A stretch of 64,000 nt of DNA from Pirellulales bacterium (GTDB taxonomy: Bacteria > Planctomycetota > Planctomycetia > Pirellulales > JACPPG01). The notes beneath the pieces are model-generated. The model made no database searches and was not told the DNA's origin. It saw only the letters and a list, made by a program, of their open reading frames with translations. The DNA is taken from the NCBI GenBank assembly GCA_036490175.1, contig DASXEJ010000272.1, forward strand, positions 60,513 through 124,512, written 5' to 3'. Position 1 is the first letter of the stretch. Each line of letters opens with the position of its first letter. The position numbers were made by a program, and so were the translations under genes. Shown piece after piece: positions 27,701 to 36,311 of this stretch.

Positions 27701-27836
27701 CGAGGGGCCCGTCCAACAATGCCGGTGGCGTTGCGGCCGCGGTAGCCACGAGCGCGCACGTCGCCAGCACGAACGCGACGACCACGCTCACCATACAGCA
27801 GCTGCACTCTTTCGATGTTCGCAGTGGGCCGTGCAT
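24786..27836 (-). CDS. PVC-type propeller/HEAT/cytochrome c protein
   Basis: A ~1016-aa exported protein typical of Planctomycetes. A signal segment (MVSVVVAFVLATCALVATAAA) is followed by a sorbosone-dehydrogenase-like propeller (residues ~50-430; repeated DVDGDGRFEKRT and DTDGDGRADERR calcium-like loops, and GGLYICDMYRKTIEHP). Next come HEAT-type helical repeats (~500-850), and finally a cytochrome c domain with one haem site HCANCH, capped by TLTGLVASDTENSITLRQALG. It is likely a periplasmic oxidoreductase passing electrons to its haem, with substrate unknown. The ATG at 27836 was chosen because it begins just before the signal. The further frame to 28052 is Arg-rich leader. It lies upstream of the ceramidase-like gene. 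Confidence 0.88.
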   Translation of the reverse strand: MHGPLRTSKECSCCMVSVVVAFVLATCALVATAAATPPALLDGPLAPEEAVKAFAIAPGLRVELVAAEPLVDSPVAITFDERGRMFVAENRGYPNGPAAGEPPVGRISLLEDVDGDGRFEKRTTFADGLTFPNGVMAYDGGLIVTCAPDILFLCDTDGDGRADERRVWFTGFSTKGSTQLRVSHPTLSLDGWIYVTSGLTGGEVTCPAHAERPPLKFGRTDFRFRPDLSAYETCDGGGQFGLCFDDFGHRFICYNRVQVQHVVLASKYLRRNPHLAFSETVQDCPADLASEPLAGHGRAARLFPISANVTTADSHGGTFTAACSVFVWRGNSLPVAYRGGAFSCDPTGNLVHFDRLTPQGATFAARAMHDGEEFLASSDNWCRPVFLTAGPDGGLYICDMYRKTIEHPDYLPAEIRKQTDFDSGRGMGRIWRVVSDTLDAPQLAERRRQPAIPTSDDGWHRDTWWRARLAARDRQRNHQGLPGDQQQVDLSTLSHPAPVPGSAHDAAVAVTLLWSAEPANLSDEMLVTCLRHPLAAVREQALLVAEPRLARSPALVEALLPLGEDAEARVRFQWALTVGGLKDRRPIAPLAKLAVRDAEDRWLRAAVLSSIAGQDETFLQELLSKTDANGAGVISLYAEVGRMLGAGQPGTSWSALIAQMVNASTKADCRASLLAGFADALRSRGADPDGGSVLYAALRGDANELRGTRDKLDALIHSALQTSGDSACEIEHRLVALALLAHADYLTVGEPLLALVEPAQPADVQARAIRALAGMQDERIAAALLAAERFPSYSPALREEVLSAMLSGKQHLPGLMAAIESGTVPPGAIDSLRRRQLTEHADPALRERALRAFGTSQGTDRGKAYEDSKAVLALTADSEAGRAVFKKHCANCHRLDRDGFAVGPDLFGVRNQPKEALLLHILIPEFEITRGFSAYVVETKDGRTLTGLVASDTENSITLRQALGKEETVLREDIERLESSKLSLMPQEIEKAMTRQDLADLLSYLKGENVRDPLRN

Positions 27837-28091
27837 GGCAAAATCGCGTCTCTGGAAAACCTTCGCGCGGCAATGAAAACGCCGGCGCCGAAGGGCGGCA
27901 GCGTTTGACTGTCGTTCAATTCCGGCTCGTGCGGCGTGTGCAGGTATTGTACACAGCCTGCCGTGGGGTGTGCCGCACCGAGGTCGGCTGTGCCTGGGCC
28001 CGCAAATGACTATGATTTGGCATGCCCCGCGTTTGTGTCTGAAGCTTGTCATTTATACCGCCGTAATCGCGTAGGAACCGCACGATTCCCC

Positions 28092-29201
28092 ATGAACGTT
28101 ACACCCCTGGACCTGAGCAAGTTGAAGGTCTTTCCGCTCAGCGAGCGGCATCATCTGACCCGGGCCGAAGAGATCCTCATCGATCCGGACGCGCCCCCTA
28201 AACCGATCACGCCCGAGAACGCGGCGCGGATCGCCGAGTGTGCGGCCAAGATTCTCGCAGCGCAAAAGCGCGATGCGGCGATTATGTTGATCTACGGCGC
28301 GCACCTGCTGCGCAACGGCACGGCGCAGATTCTGGAACGCATGATGGCGCGCGGCTGGCTCACCCACCTGGCCACGAACGGGGCCGGCACGATACACGAT
28401 TGGGAATACAGTTGGTTCGGCGCCTCGACCGAGAGTGTCGAAATGAACGTCGCCACGGGCACCTTCGGCACCTGGCATGAAACGGCCACGAACATTCACC
28501 GCGCGCTGATGGCGGGCGCCTTGGATGGGTTAGGCTACGGCCGCGCGTTGGGACGCTTGATCCACGAAGATGGCGTCACGCTCCCCAGCACCGACGAACT
28601 GACGGCCGCGATCGCGGCCGAGCCCGCGCATCCGCTAACAGCCGCGCGGGCGGACCTGCTGCGCGCCATGCGCGCGCAAGGCTGGGCCGCCGGCCGCACC
28701 GAGATTACGCATCGTTGGAAGCACGCCTCGATCATCGCCCAGGCCTATGGCCACGGCATACCGCTCACGGTCCACCCGGGGATCGGCTACGACATCATCG
28801 CGAACCATCCGGTGTTTAGCGGCTCGGCGATCGGCCGCGGGGCCGAGGCCGATTTCAAGTTGTTCGCCGGCTCGGTCGAACAGCTCGACGGCGGCGTCGT
28901 GCTGTCGGTGGGCTCGGCCATCATGGGCCCGCAAGTATTCGAGAAGTGCGTCAGCTGCGTTAATAATTTGCGAGTGCAAAGCGGCCGTCCGATCCTGCAC
29001 GATCACACCACATTCGTGGTCGACATCCAGGATGGCGGCGGCTGGGACTGGACCTCGGGCGAACCTCCCAAATCGAATCCGGCCTACTACCTGCGGTTCT
29101 GCAAAAGCTACTCCCGCATGGGAGGCAGCATGCATTACCTGCAATGCGACAACGCGGCCTTCATCCACAATCTGTACCACGCGCTGTTGGCACACGGTTA
29201 G
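28092..29201 (+). CDS. Conserved protein, possibly deoxyhypusine-synthase-like
   Basis: A 369-aa cytoplasmic protein. Segments such as LATNGAGTIHDWEYSWFG, KHASIIAQAYGHGIPLTVHPGIGYDIIANHP and VVLSVGSAIMGPQVFEKCVSCVNNL suggest a Rossmann-like NAD-binding protein. The first resembles the TNxxxIHD motif of deoxyhypusine synthase. Bacteria mostly lack the eIF5A substrate, so if homologous it probably acts on another amine. I cannot point to the catalytic Lys with certainty. The ATG at 28092 avoids a leader without homology. It is divergent from the giant cytochrome gene. Confidence 0.5.
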   Translation: MNVTPLDLSKLKVFPLSERHHLTRAEEILIDPDAPPKPITPENAARIAECAAKILAAQKRDAAIMLIYGAHLLRNGTAQILERMMARGWLTHLATNGAGTIHDWEYSWFGASTESVEMNVATGTFGTWHETATNIHRALMAGALDGLGYGRALGRLIHEDGVTLPSTDELTAAIAAEPAHPLTAARADLLRAMRAQGWAAGRTEITHRWKHASIIAQAYGHGIPLTVHPGIGYDIIANHPVFSGSAIGRGAEADFKLFAGSVEQLDGGVVLSVGSAIMGPQVFEKCVSCVNNLRVQSGRPILHDHTTFVVDIQDGGGWDWTSGEPPKSNPAYYLRFCKSYSRMGGSMHYLQCDNAAFIHNLYHALLAHG

Positions 29202-29516
29202 ATGGCGGGCATGCCGTCGGGCCGGCTCCACCAAGGATTAAAACTCCAAGCAGTGCAAAGAAAGGCGCTCTCATCACGAAGAGCTTTGCTCGCGTCGGCG
29301 GAGGTAGTGGATTGGCCATCTTCGGATTCTTCAGCGCCGAACAAAAAGGTCCGCGAAATCCCGGGGCCACGGTCTCCACCACCCCCCAAAACCCCACTGA
29401 TTGAACCCCCTTCGGCCGTAGGGCATAATGCTGGTCTCTTCCGGGAAATTGGGGGCCTCGTCCTGGTGCGGCACAGTAGCGATCATCAATTCATGCGGGC
29501 CTAGGCGGAGATAAGC
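29202..29516. other. Intergenic region, no gene assigned
   Basis: 315 bases before the PQQ dehydrogenase. A 31-codon minus-strand frame (29331-29426), rich in Gly, Trp and Arg, is present but unsupported. No RNA gene seen. Confidence 0.4.
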
Positions 29517-31466
29517 ATGCTGGTTAATCGCGTTCGGGCGCAAACGTTTTTGTTTCTGTCGGCATTCTTGCTGGTGGCTGCCTCGACCGAAATCCTGCAC
29601 GCGGCCGAACCGGCCGTCGGACACGGCGCCACAGATGGCCAGTGGCTGTGCTACGGCGGCGACGGCGCGAGCACGAAATACTCGTCGCTCGACCAGATCA
29701 ACCAAGGCAATGCCAGCAGTCTGAAGGTGGCCTGGACTTGGGATTCGCCCGACCTGCCCCTGCAAAAAGAAAATCGCTCGCTCGGCTCGTTTGCGTACGA
29801 GACGACGCCGCTGGCGGTGGGCACGACATTATATATAAGCACGTCGCTTGCGCAGGTCGCGGCGGTCGATGGCCGTACCGGCAAAACGATCTGGGTGTTC
29901 AATCCCGAAGTCTACAAGGCCGGACGCCCGACGAACCTGGGCTACGTCCATCGCGGCGTGGCCTATTGGCGCGGCGACGGCGAAGAGCGCCTGTATCTGG
30001 CCGGCCACGACGCCTATCTGTACGCGATCGACGCCAAAACCGGCAAGTTGGTCAGCAGCTTTGGTGACGCCGGCCGCGTGAACCTGGCCGCGGCCATCCC
30101 ACTGGCCGTCAACGCGCGCAACTACACCATGACCTCGCCGCCGGTGATCTGCCGCGACACTGTGGTCGTGGGTTCGTCGATCTCGGACGGACCGCAATTC
30201 AAAGAAGCCCCCCGCGGCGATGTACAAGCGTTCGACGTCCGCACGGGCAAGCCGGCCTGGATCTTTCACGCTATTCCCCAGCCGGGGGAATACGGCAACG
30301 AAACCTGGGAAGACGAATCCTGGAAATACACCGGCAATGCCAACGTCTGGACGCTGATGAGCGTCGACGAAGAATTGGGCTACGTCTATCTGCCCATGAG
30401 CACGCCCACCAACGACTGGTACGGCGGGCATCGCTTGGGCGACGGGCTATTTGCCGAGGCGCTGGTCTGCGTCGAAGCCAAGACCGGCAAGCGCGTGTGG
30501 CATTATCAAACCGTGCATCATGGGCTGTGGGACTACGACCTGCCCGGCGCGCCGGTGCTGTGCGACATCAAGGTCGATGGCAAGCCGATCAAGGCCGTGG
30601 CGCAGATCACCAAGTCCGGCTTCACATTTGTATTCGATCGTGCGACCGGCAAATCGGTGTGGCCGATCGAAGAGCGCCCTGTGCCCCCCTCGACAGTGCC
30701 AGGCGAGCGAGCCTCGCCGACGCAACCCTTTCCGACCAAGCCGGCTACGTACGAGCGGCAGGGGTCGACGGAAGACAATCTTGTCGATTTCACGCCCGAG
30801 CTGCGTGCCGAGGCGAAAGCGATCCTCGACGAATACGATCACGGCCCGCTGTTCACGCCCCCGACCGAGCGCGGCACGATCAACTTGCCCGGCTGGGCCG
30901 GCGGAGCCAATTGGTGGGGAGCGGCCTTTGATCCTGACACGGGTTTGTTCTACATCCCTTCGATTACTTCGCCGATCGTCGTCAAGCTGAACGAGCCTGA
31001 CGCCGCGCGATCGAACCTGCGTTATGTGCGCGGCGGCCCGGCCTTGGGGGGCGGACTCGACGGCCCGCGCGGCCTTCCGTTGTTCAAGCCTCCGTACGGG
31101 CGCATCACGGCGATCGACTTGAACAGCGGCGAGCACGCCTGGATGATTCCACACGGCGATGGCCCGCGCGTGAAGATCAGCGAGATGGTCGGTCACGACG
31201 TGGGTCCCCTGGGGGGTGGCGGCGGCGGACCGCTGCTCACCAAGACGCTGCTATTTGTCGGGCAGGGGGCTTCGGGTCGCGGCGGACGTGGCGGCGGGGG
31301 TGCCCATTTAATTCGCGCCTACGATAAGGGAACTGGCAAGGTGATCGCCGAGGTCGCTCTACCAGGCTCGCCCAGCGGCACGCCGATGACCTATCTGGCC
31401 GATGGCAAGCAATACATCGCGCTGGCGACGAACAACGGACAAATCGTCGCGATCAGCCTGCCCTAA
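29517..31466 (+). CDS. PQQ-dependent dehydrogenase (glucose-dehydrogenase-like)
   Basis: A 649-aa exported quinoprotein, with signal helix [19 protein letters not shown]. The mature part begins [23 protein letters not shown], the standard opening of eight-bladed PQQ propellers, and has repeated blade motifs ([65 protein letters not shown]). It should oxidise an alcohol or sugar in the periplasm and hand electrons to the respiratory chain. No CxxCH haem site is present, so it needs a partner. A Gly-rich loop ([11 protein letters not shown] and [11 protein letters not shown]) sits in the last blades. GGAGAT precedes the ATG. The YHS-like gene starts 36 bases downstream and is probably in the same operon. 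Confidence 0.9.
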   Translation: MLVNRVRAQTFLFLSAFLLVAASTEILHAAEPAVGHGATDGQWLCYGGDGASTKYSSLDQINQGNASSLKVAWTWDSPDLPLQKENRSLGSFAYETTPLAVGTTLYISTSLAQVAAVDGRTGKTIWVFNPEVYKAGRPTNLGYVHRGVAYWRGDGEERLYLAGHDAYLYAIDAKTGKLVSSFGDAGRVNLAAAIPLAVNARNYTMTSPPVICRDTVVVGSSISDGPQFKEAPRGDVQAFDVRTGKPAWIFHAIPQPGEYGNETWEDESWKYTGNANVWTLMSVDEELGYVYLPMSTPTNDWYGGHRLGDGLFAEALVCVEAKTGKRVWHYQTVHHGLWDYDLPGAPVLCDIKVDGKPIKAVAQITKSGFTFVFDRATGKSVWPIEERPVPPSTVPGERASPTQPFPTKPATYERQGSTEDNLVDFTPELRAEAKAILDEYDHGPLFTPPTERGTINLPGWAGGANWWGAAFDPDTGLFYIPSITSPIVVKLNEPDAARSNLRYVRGGPALGGGLDGPRGLPLFKPPYGRITAIDLNSGEHAWMIPHGDGPRVKISEMVGHDVGPLGGGGGGPLLTKTLLFVGQGASGRGGRGGGGAHLIRAYDKGTGKVIAEVALPGSPSGTPMTYLADGKQYIALATNNGQIVAISLP

Positions 31467-31502
31467 AAAATCGAACCGCAAGAGAGAGAGGAAGATGCCA
31501 TC

Positions 31503-32051
31503 ATGCGATTGATCCATAGCCTGCTCCCTGCCGCATTGGTTCTGGGCGCCGTCAGCACGGCGCACGCCCAGCTGCCGGCCGACTCGGTGATGCTCGACAA
31601 GGTCAAGATATCTGAAAAACAGAAGTCGACCGATCTGTGCCCTGTGTACCTGGTGGCGTCGGATCCGAAGCTACCCACCTGGGAATACAAGGGCGTGAAG
31701 TATCGCGGCAGCAAGCCCGACGCGCAGGAGAAGTTTCTCAAGGAGCCAGAGAAATATGCCAAGGCTGCGGCGAAGCAGCGCTATGTGAATAACTTTATGC
31801 AAGCCATGAGCCCGGTCTGGTGCCCCGTCACCGACGAGGTGACGCCGGGAGGCATGACGCAATGGAAAAAGCTCGGCTTCACGTTCGAAAGCTGCTGCGC
31901 CTTCTGCGACGAGAACGTCTCGGACGATGACTTCCCCGAGGCGGTGAAAAAGCTCAAGGCCCGCGCCGAAAAAAGCTACGAGTTGACCGGCGGCAAATAC
32001 ACCGAAGGCGCCAAGAGCCCGGTGGAAGGGGCCATCAAAAAGCCGGCCTAA
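31503..32051 (+). CDS. Exported Cys-rich YHS-like protein
   Basis: 182 aa with a signal peptide (LIHSLLPAALVLGAVSTAHA). The first half, LCPVYLVASDPKLPTWEYKGVKYRGSKPDAQEKFLKEPEKYA, follows the pattern of YHS domains (Cys-Pro-Val, Tyr-x-Gly, ending Pro-Glu-Lys-Tyr), which often bind metals. The second half has WCPVTDEV and FESCCAFCDENVS (Cys131, 132, 135), another possible metal site. It lies 36 bases after the PQQ dehydrogenase with GAGAGGAAG as ribosome site, so it may be a metal- or electron-handling partner. A decayed copy of its 3' end lies 1.3 kb downstream. Confidence 0.75.
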   Translation: MRLIHSLLPAALVLGAVSTAHAQLPADSVMLDKVKISEKQKSTDLCPVYLVASDPKLPTWEYKGVKYRGSKPDAQEKFLKEPEKYAKAAAKQRYVNNFMQAMSPVWCPVTDEVTPGGMTQWKKLGFTFESCCAFCDENVSDDDFPEAVKKLKARAEKSYELTGGKYTEGAKSPVEGAIKKPA

Positions 32052-32390
32052 TCGCAGTACGATTTACGCCCGGGGCATCGTACATGACTGCGTACATTAC
32101 TGCGCGGGGTGCCAACCCTGCACGGGCGCACGGGTGCCATGTCCACGCGAAGTGTGGACTTGCGAAGTGCAGTTGGAAGTCAAAGGTATGCCCACAACGG
32201 CGTAGGCATGGCGCCCGGCCATTTGAGCCTCACAGTGACTCCGTGAGAACATGCCTTTGAATGGCGTTGTAACGATACGTCGATGCCCCGTCCTTCGTGA
32301 TCGGAAAGAGCGCGTATAGCTGTTCTAACACGACTCAGAGAATGTAGTCTTCTCTTCACTACTGCGTACAACGCGAGGGAATAAAAGCCG
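32052..32390. other. Intergenic region with repeat
   Basis: 339 bases following the YHS-like gene. Its first ~165 bases are duplicated after the pseudogene at 33557 and end in a REP-like palindrome. The rest shows no gene and probably contains the promoter for the gene at 32391. Confidence 0.55.
32132..32217. repeat. REP-like palindromic repeat, copy 2
   Basis: GGGTGCCATGTCCACGC at the left and a degenerate GGCATGGCGCCC at the right form an outer stem. It is part of the larger duplicated segment and more decayed than copy 3 at 33618. Confidence 0.65.
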
Positions 32391-33221
32391 ATGAATTCAC
32401 GAGCAGCCGTCAGCCGCGTGCTCATCACATCCGCCGCCTATGTGCTGATATTCGGATCGCCGGTCGGCGCGATTCAGACTGTCGTCGATGATGCCCGCGG
32501 ATTTACTTTGACGCTACCTGATGATTTTGTCGCGAACCCTAAACTTGTGGGTGCCGCTCCCAACATCATACACGGATTTGTCCTTGGCGACCCAACCGAT
32601 GACAAGCTGGACATCGTCCTGCTTATTGAGAAGATGGGCGGCACAATCAGCCGCGAACCTCTTACACTAGAAGATCTGCCGCCCGATTTTCGCGGTCGGT
32701 TGTTCAAGACTCAATGGCAGGGGTTCGCCGTTGACGCCTTTGAGATCCCAGAGGCCATCGACCAAACTCGCGCGGTTACATACAACGTTCAACTCCCTTT
32801 AAAACGTGCCGCGATTCAAGTGAAGCTTTTCGGGCCGGCCGATCGCGAGTCGGAGCTACAATCATTGCTCGCCACGATACTCTCGGGACTCAAAGGCGAG
32901 TCAAACTGGTTGCAATCGGCCGTACCCACGTTGCCGATCACTTCATCGCAGACTTATCGCGTCATTTTGTTGGCATTTGCTGTCATCTTCATTTTGACGG
33001 GCATCGTTTTACTATGGCTAGTTTCTCGCAAAGCCCCAAAGGGTGCCGTACTTGTGGTGGCTGTCGTTATATACTGCGGCGGACTGGCGCTTGCCGGTAG
33101 CCGTGTCCGTGAAGTCGTCATGTTGAAAGGGGCCCTTACAATGCTGGGCTTTATTGGGGGTGTAATGGGCGTCGTTGACCTTCTTCGGAAGCGCAAACCA
33201 CCCGCCAAGGACGCCGGGTAA
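32391..33221 (+). CDS. Hypothetical membrane protein with exported domain
   Basis: 276 aa; no family recognised. A signal-like N-terminus (RVLITSAAYVLIFGSPVGA) is followed by an exported domain of ~170 residues starting VVDDARGFTLTLPDDFV. There are then three C-terminal membrane helices (ILLAFAVIFILTGIVLLWLV; AVLVVAVVIYCGGLALAG; LTMLGFIGGVMGVVDLL) and a basic tail. The exported part resembles small alpha/beta domains that begin with a buried strand and include a lipoprotein-like DAFEIP segment, but this is weak. Base composition is lower in GC than the flanks, and it is bracketed by the two copies of the duplicated YHS-gene 3' segment, which may indicate insertion by recombination. Confidence 0.7.
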   Translation: MNSRAAVSRVLITSAAYVLIFGSPVGAIQTVVDDARGFTLTLPDDFVANPKLVGAAPNIIHGFVLGDPTDDKLDIVLLIEKMGGTISREPLTLEDLPPDFRGRLFKTQWQGFAVDAFEIPEAIDQTRAVTYNVQLPLKRAAIQVKLFGPADRESELQSLLATILSGLKGESNWLQSAVPTLPITSSQTYRVILLAFAVIFILTGIVLLWLVSRKAPKGAVLVVAVVIYCGGLALAGSRVREVVMLKGALTMLGFIGGVMGVVDLLRKRKPPAKDAG

Positions 33222-33379
33222 CTATGCGATATACCGACCACGTACAAGAGAGAGTCCAGATTCGCGTCTCCCGTACGTGATGCTTTAATACGTCAGACGC
33301 AATTGACCTGGGGTAGCGGGCGCCGTCGTATTCAAGCACGGCATGACGACCGTCCATCGGGAAATGCAACCTTGCTTCG

Positions 33380-33557
33380 ACATTCGAGGACTGCGGCGCG
33401 CGCCCCTGATTGCGGCGGGAACGTCTCGGACGATGACTTTCCCGACGCGGTGAAAAAAACTCGAAGCCCGCGCAGACAAAGCTGCGAGCTGACCGGCGGC
33501 AAATACACCGAAGGCGCCAAGAGCCCGGTGGAAGGGGCGATCAAGAAGCCGGCCTAA
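33380..33557 (+). pseudogene. Decayed 3' fragment of the YHS-like gene
   Basis: This matches the last ~55 codons of the gene at 31503-32051: NVSDDDFP, then ELTGGKYTEGAK and SPVEGAIKKPA to the stop codon. The 5' two thirds, with the signal and first Cys sites, are missing. One extra A in a run after GTGAAA shifts the frame, and a single-base loss about 30 bases later restores it. The similarity continues through the stop into the downstream spacer and REP-like repeat. Not expected to be functional. Confidence 0.85.
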
Positions 33558-33617
33558 TCGCAGTGCGATTTATGCCCGGAGCGTCGTGCATTCCTGCGCG
33601 GGGTGCCATCCCTGCAC

Positions 33618-33701
33618 GGGTGCCATGTCCACGCGAAGTGTGGGCATGCGAAGTGCAATGAGACGTCAAGGCATGCCCACGCTGGCGTGGGCATGGCACC
33701 C
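33618..33701. repeat. REP-like palindromic repeat, copy 3
   Basis: An outer stem GGGTGCCATG/CATGGCACCC encloses a second hairpin, ATGCCCACG...CGTGGGCAT. It is the best-preserved long copy and marks the end of the duplicated segment shared with 31911-32217. Confidence 0.75.
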
Positions 33702-33746
33702 GAACGAGCGACCTCCATCGGTTTTTATCTAACGCGCCATTCCGTA

Positions 33747-34784
33747 TCACGGCACGTCGGCTGTTTCGCTGCCGGCGCAGGTTGACACGCCGCGCCAGAC
33801 GGTTGGATCAACTGTGTTCGCGGCGAACCGTGTGCTGCCGTCGCAGAACAGCACGTTTACGCCCGACGGATGGTTGCTGCGGGCCGCCATGAAGCCCTTC
33901 TGCTGCGGCTGGTTCATGCAGTCCCATTGCGTGGTGTTGGGAATGTAGAAGTGGTTGTAGAGCGTGTTGCCGTAATTTCCCAGAATCCACTTCGCGCTAC
34001 GCTGGCTGTACCAATCCCCGGTGCCTAACGAGGCACACGTCGCAACGCTGGCATCGATGCCATTGCCTAACTCCAGGATGTACAGGCCGGAATCGCCCGC
34101 GGAGAGCGAGGTCACAGTCAGGCCCGTCCCCAGCGTGCGCTCGCTGAACCCGGCCGTGTGCGAGGAGCCGTCGACGAGGTCGGAAAACTTCACGGCAGAC
34201 GTCAAATAGAACACGCCGTCGGACTGCACGAGAGTTCCATTAACGACGGTGCCGCTACCGGTATTGGCCACGTAGTTGGTGCCGCCATAGGTCGACTCGG
34301 GCACGCGGCCGGCTGCCGGATCGGTGGGGCATTGCAACACCGGCACCGTCGAGATCGCGGCCGCATTGTTCGTGGCGCCGCTGTAGGAAATGCCCGCGAT
34401 AGCCAGAGGCGTGGGGGCAGCCGTGAAATCGAGCTCGGCATACAGCCCGCTCTGTTCTACGAAGGGAAGCAGGTAGGCCTGCGGCGAGAAGACCGTCGGC
34501 GGCGGTCCACCGCGCCCCGGAGGAAATCGGCCGTTGGTGTCGTGGAACTGGTGCAGCGCCAATCCCAACTGCTTCAGATTGTTGGCGCAGGCCGACCGGC
34601 GGCTGGCCTCGCGGGCACTCTGCACTGCCGGCAACAGCAGGCTGATCAAGACGCCGATAATGGCGATGACCACTAGCAATTCGACGAGCGTAAACCCCGC
34701 CGAGGCAATCTCGGCTGCACGGCACTTCCGCTGCCGGCAGGCGCATGGCAGCAACGACCTTGTAGCTCGCCGTGCTGCCTTCAT
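33747..34784 (-). CDS. DUF1559 pseudopilin with H-X9-DG tail
   Basis: 345 aa of the planctomycete-expanded DUF1559 family. The N-terminus carries a type II pseudopilin signal ([26 protein letters not shown]), cleaved by prepilin peptidase and displayed by a type II secretion/pilus-like system. [24 protein letters not shown] is the family's second hallmark. The C-terminus has [16 protein letters not shown], the H-X9-DG motif. The length is typical. Substrate or partner unknown. It is convergent with the pseudogene region and has no pilus assembly genes nearby. Confidence 0.93.
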   Translation of the reverse strand: MKAARRATRSLLPCACRQRKCRAAEIASAGFTLVELLVVIAIIGVLISLLLPAVQSAREASRRSACANNLKQLGLALHQFHDTNGRFPPGRGGPPPTVFSPQAYLLPFVEQSGLYAELDFTAAPTPLAIAGISYSGATNNAAAISTVPVLQCPTDPAAGRVPESTYGGTNYVANTGSGTVVNGTLVQSDGVFYLTSAVKFSDLVDGSSHTAGFSERTLGTGLTVTSLSAGDSGLYILELGNGIDASVATCASLGTGDWYSQRSAKWILGNYGNTLYNHFYIPNTTQWDCMNQPQQKGFMAARSNHPSGVNVLFCDGSTRFAANTVDPTVWRGVSTCAGSETADVP

Positions 34785-35019
34785 GTCTTTTACCCGAACG
34801 CTCTGGGAAGCCCTTGGTCAGGGCGCGTCCCGCTCTGGGCCGCCCCCGTCATTGTAGGCTGGGCAAAACAGGGGGCACAAAGCGCAAACCGTGACGCACG
34901 ACTGACCTTGACACAATCGGCCGTTGGCCTTCTCATGCTCCGCCACGACCGGACCACCCGGTCGCAGCATGCTATCGCGACCAGCGGTATCAACGGAACC
35001 GTATACGCCTCGGTGATTT

Positions 35020-36297
35020 ATGTCGTCCGCGCGGAAGTCGTCCCTTACCCGTGTCGTGGATCTGCCCCTATTGATCGGGGCCACGCTGACGATCAGCTTT
35101 TATATATTCGTGCATCAGCCGGCGATGCACGACACGTTGCTGCATCGTTACACGACGCACCATGCCGTCGAATACGTAATCGTCGCATTCTTCTTTTGGG
35201 GCTCGTGCGACGTCATCCTGCGGATTCTGTCGTTCCCGAAGCAATCGCTGGCGCTGCGGCAAGAATGGCTGCCGCCGCGCAAAGGGCGCGAACCGATCTC
35301 GAACGTGGCTGTCTTGTACGCCCAAGTGCAAAAGAAGCCGGCCTGGCTGCTGGATACGCGCCTGGGTCAACGACTTACCGAAGCGCTCGCCTACCTCAAG
35401 GATCGCGGCTCGGCCGATGAGCTGGCCGACCATTTGAAGTATCTGGCCGACTTGGACGACGAGCGATCGCATAACAATTACGGACTGGTCCGGTTCATCT
35501 GCTGGGTCACTCCGGTGTTGGGCTTCTTCGGTACGGTGTTGCACTTTGGATCGGCATTGGGCGGCTTGTCCGTAGACGAAATCGGCGAGCGTCTCCCCAC
35601 CGTGGTGGGCGAGATGGGGACCGCCTTCAATACGACCACCGTCGCGCTCGCTGCCGCGACGACGATGATGTTCAGTCTGTTCCTTTGCGAAAAGACCGAG
35701 CGGGAAATGGTCCGCTCTATCGATCGGCGCGCCGAACGCGAGCTGTTGAATCGGTTCGAGTCGGCCGAGGCCAACATGGGGCCATTCCTGAACGCCATCG
35801 AGGCTGCCAGCAATACCATGCTGCGCACGATGGATGAAACCGTCGAGCGGCAGTTGGGAATATGGTCCAGCGCGTTTCACGATCTGCAAGGGCAGGCCGA
35901 AGAGCGGCATCAACTACTGACGCACCTCTGGCAGCAGACGATGGAATCGCTGCACAAGCGATTCGAAACCAACGACACTGAACGTGAACGCAAGCTGATG
36001 GTGCTCCTCGAGGCGATGGAATCGCAACGCGAGCAACATCGCACCGAAGTCCGCTCGACTGTCGAACAGGTAACGCACTTGCAAACCGACCTGGCCGAGT
36101 TGGCCGCGGCCATCACCGAAATCGTGCAAGGCAAGGGAGAGCTGATCAAGCTCGAATCCAGCCTGGCCGACAACCTGCGATTGCTGCGCGAGACGGGCCA
36201 AATCGATCAGGCGCTGCACGGCCTCACAGCCGCTATCCACCTGATGACGGCCCGTTATCAGCCCAACGCTGGTGGTCGCGAGCAGCGGGCCGCCTAA
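35020..36297 (+). CDS. TolQ/ExbB/MotA-like proton-channel protein with coiled coil
   Basis: 425 aa. Two N-terminal membrane segments (~12-60) are followed by a cytoplasmic loop. The TolQ-type core is FICWVTPVLGFFGTVLHFGSALGGL, then LPTVVGEMGTAFNTTTVALAAATTMMFSLFLCE, where the Gly-rich and Thr-rich helices line the proton path. The C-terminal ~200 residues are a long Glu/Gln/Arg-rich coiled coil, unusual for ExbB/TolQ, which are about 230 aa. No ExbD/TolR partner is adjacent, so it may work with a distant gene or act on its own. The following thiolase is convergent. Confidence 0.8.
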   Translation: MSSARKSSLTRVVDLPLLIGATLTISFYIFVHQPAMHDTLLHRYTTHHAVEYVIVAFFFWGSCDVILRILSFPKQSLALRQEWLPPRKGREPISNVAVLYAQVQKKPAWLLDTRLGQRLTEALAYLKDRGSADELADHLKYLADLDDERSHNNYGLVRFICWVTPVLGFFGTVLHFGSALGGLSVDEIGERLPTVVGEMGTAFNTTTVALAAATTMMFSLFLCEKTEREMVRSIDRRAERELLNRFESAEANMGPFLNAIEAASNTMLRTMDETVERQLGIWSSAFHDLQGQAEERHQLLTHLWQQTMESLHKRFETNDTERERKLMVLLEAMESQREQHRTEVRSTVEQVTHLQTDLAELAAAITEIVQGKGELIKLESSLADNLRLLRETGQIDQALHGLTAAIHLMTARYQPNAGGREQRAA

Positions 36298-36311
36298 CGC
36301 GGGGTACGGGG

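Noticed and set aside
29331..29426. 31-codon minus-strand frame rich in Gly, Trp and Arg upstream of the PQQ dehydrogenase
   Set aside because: Too short, no clear ribosome site and no known family. The composition could arise by chance in GC-rich DNA.
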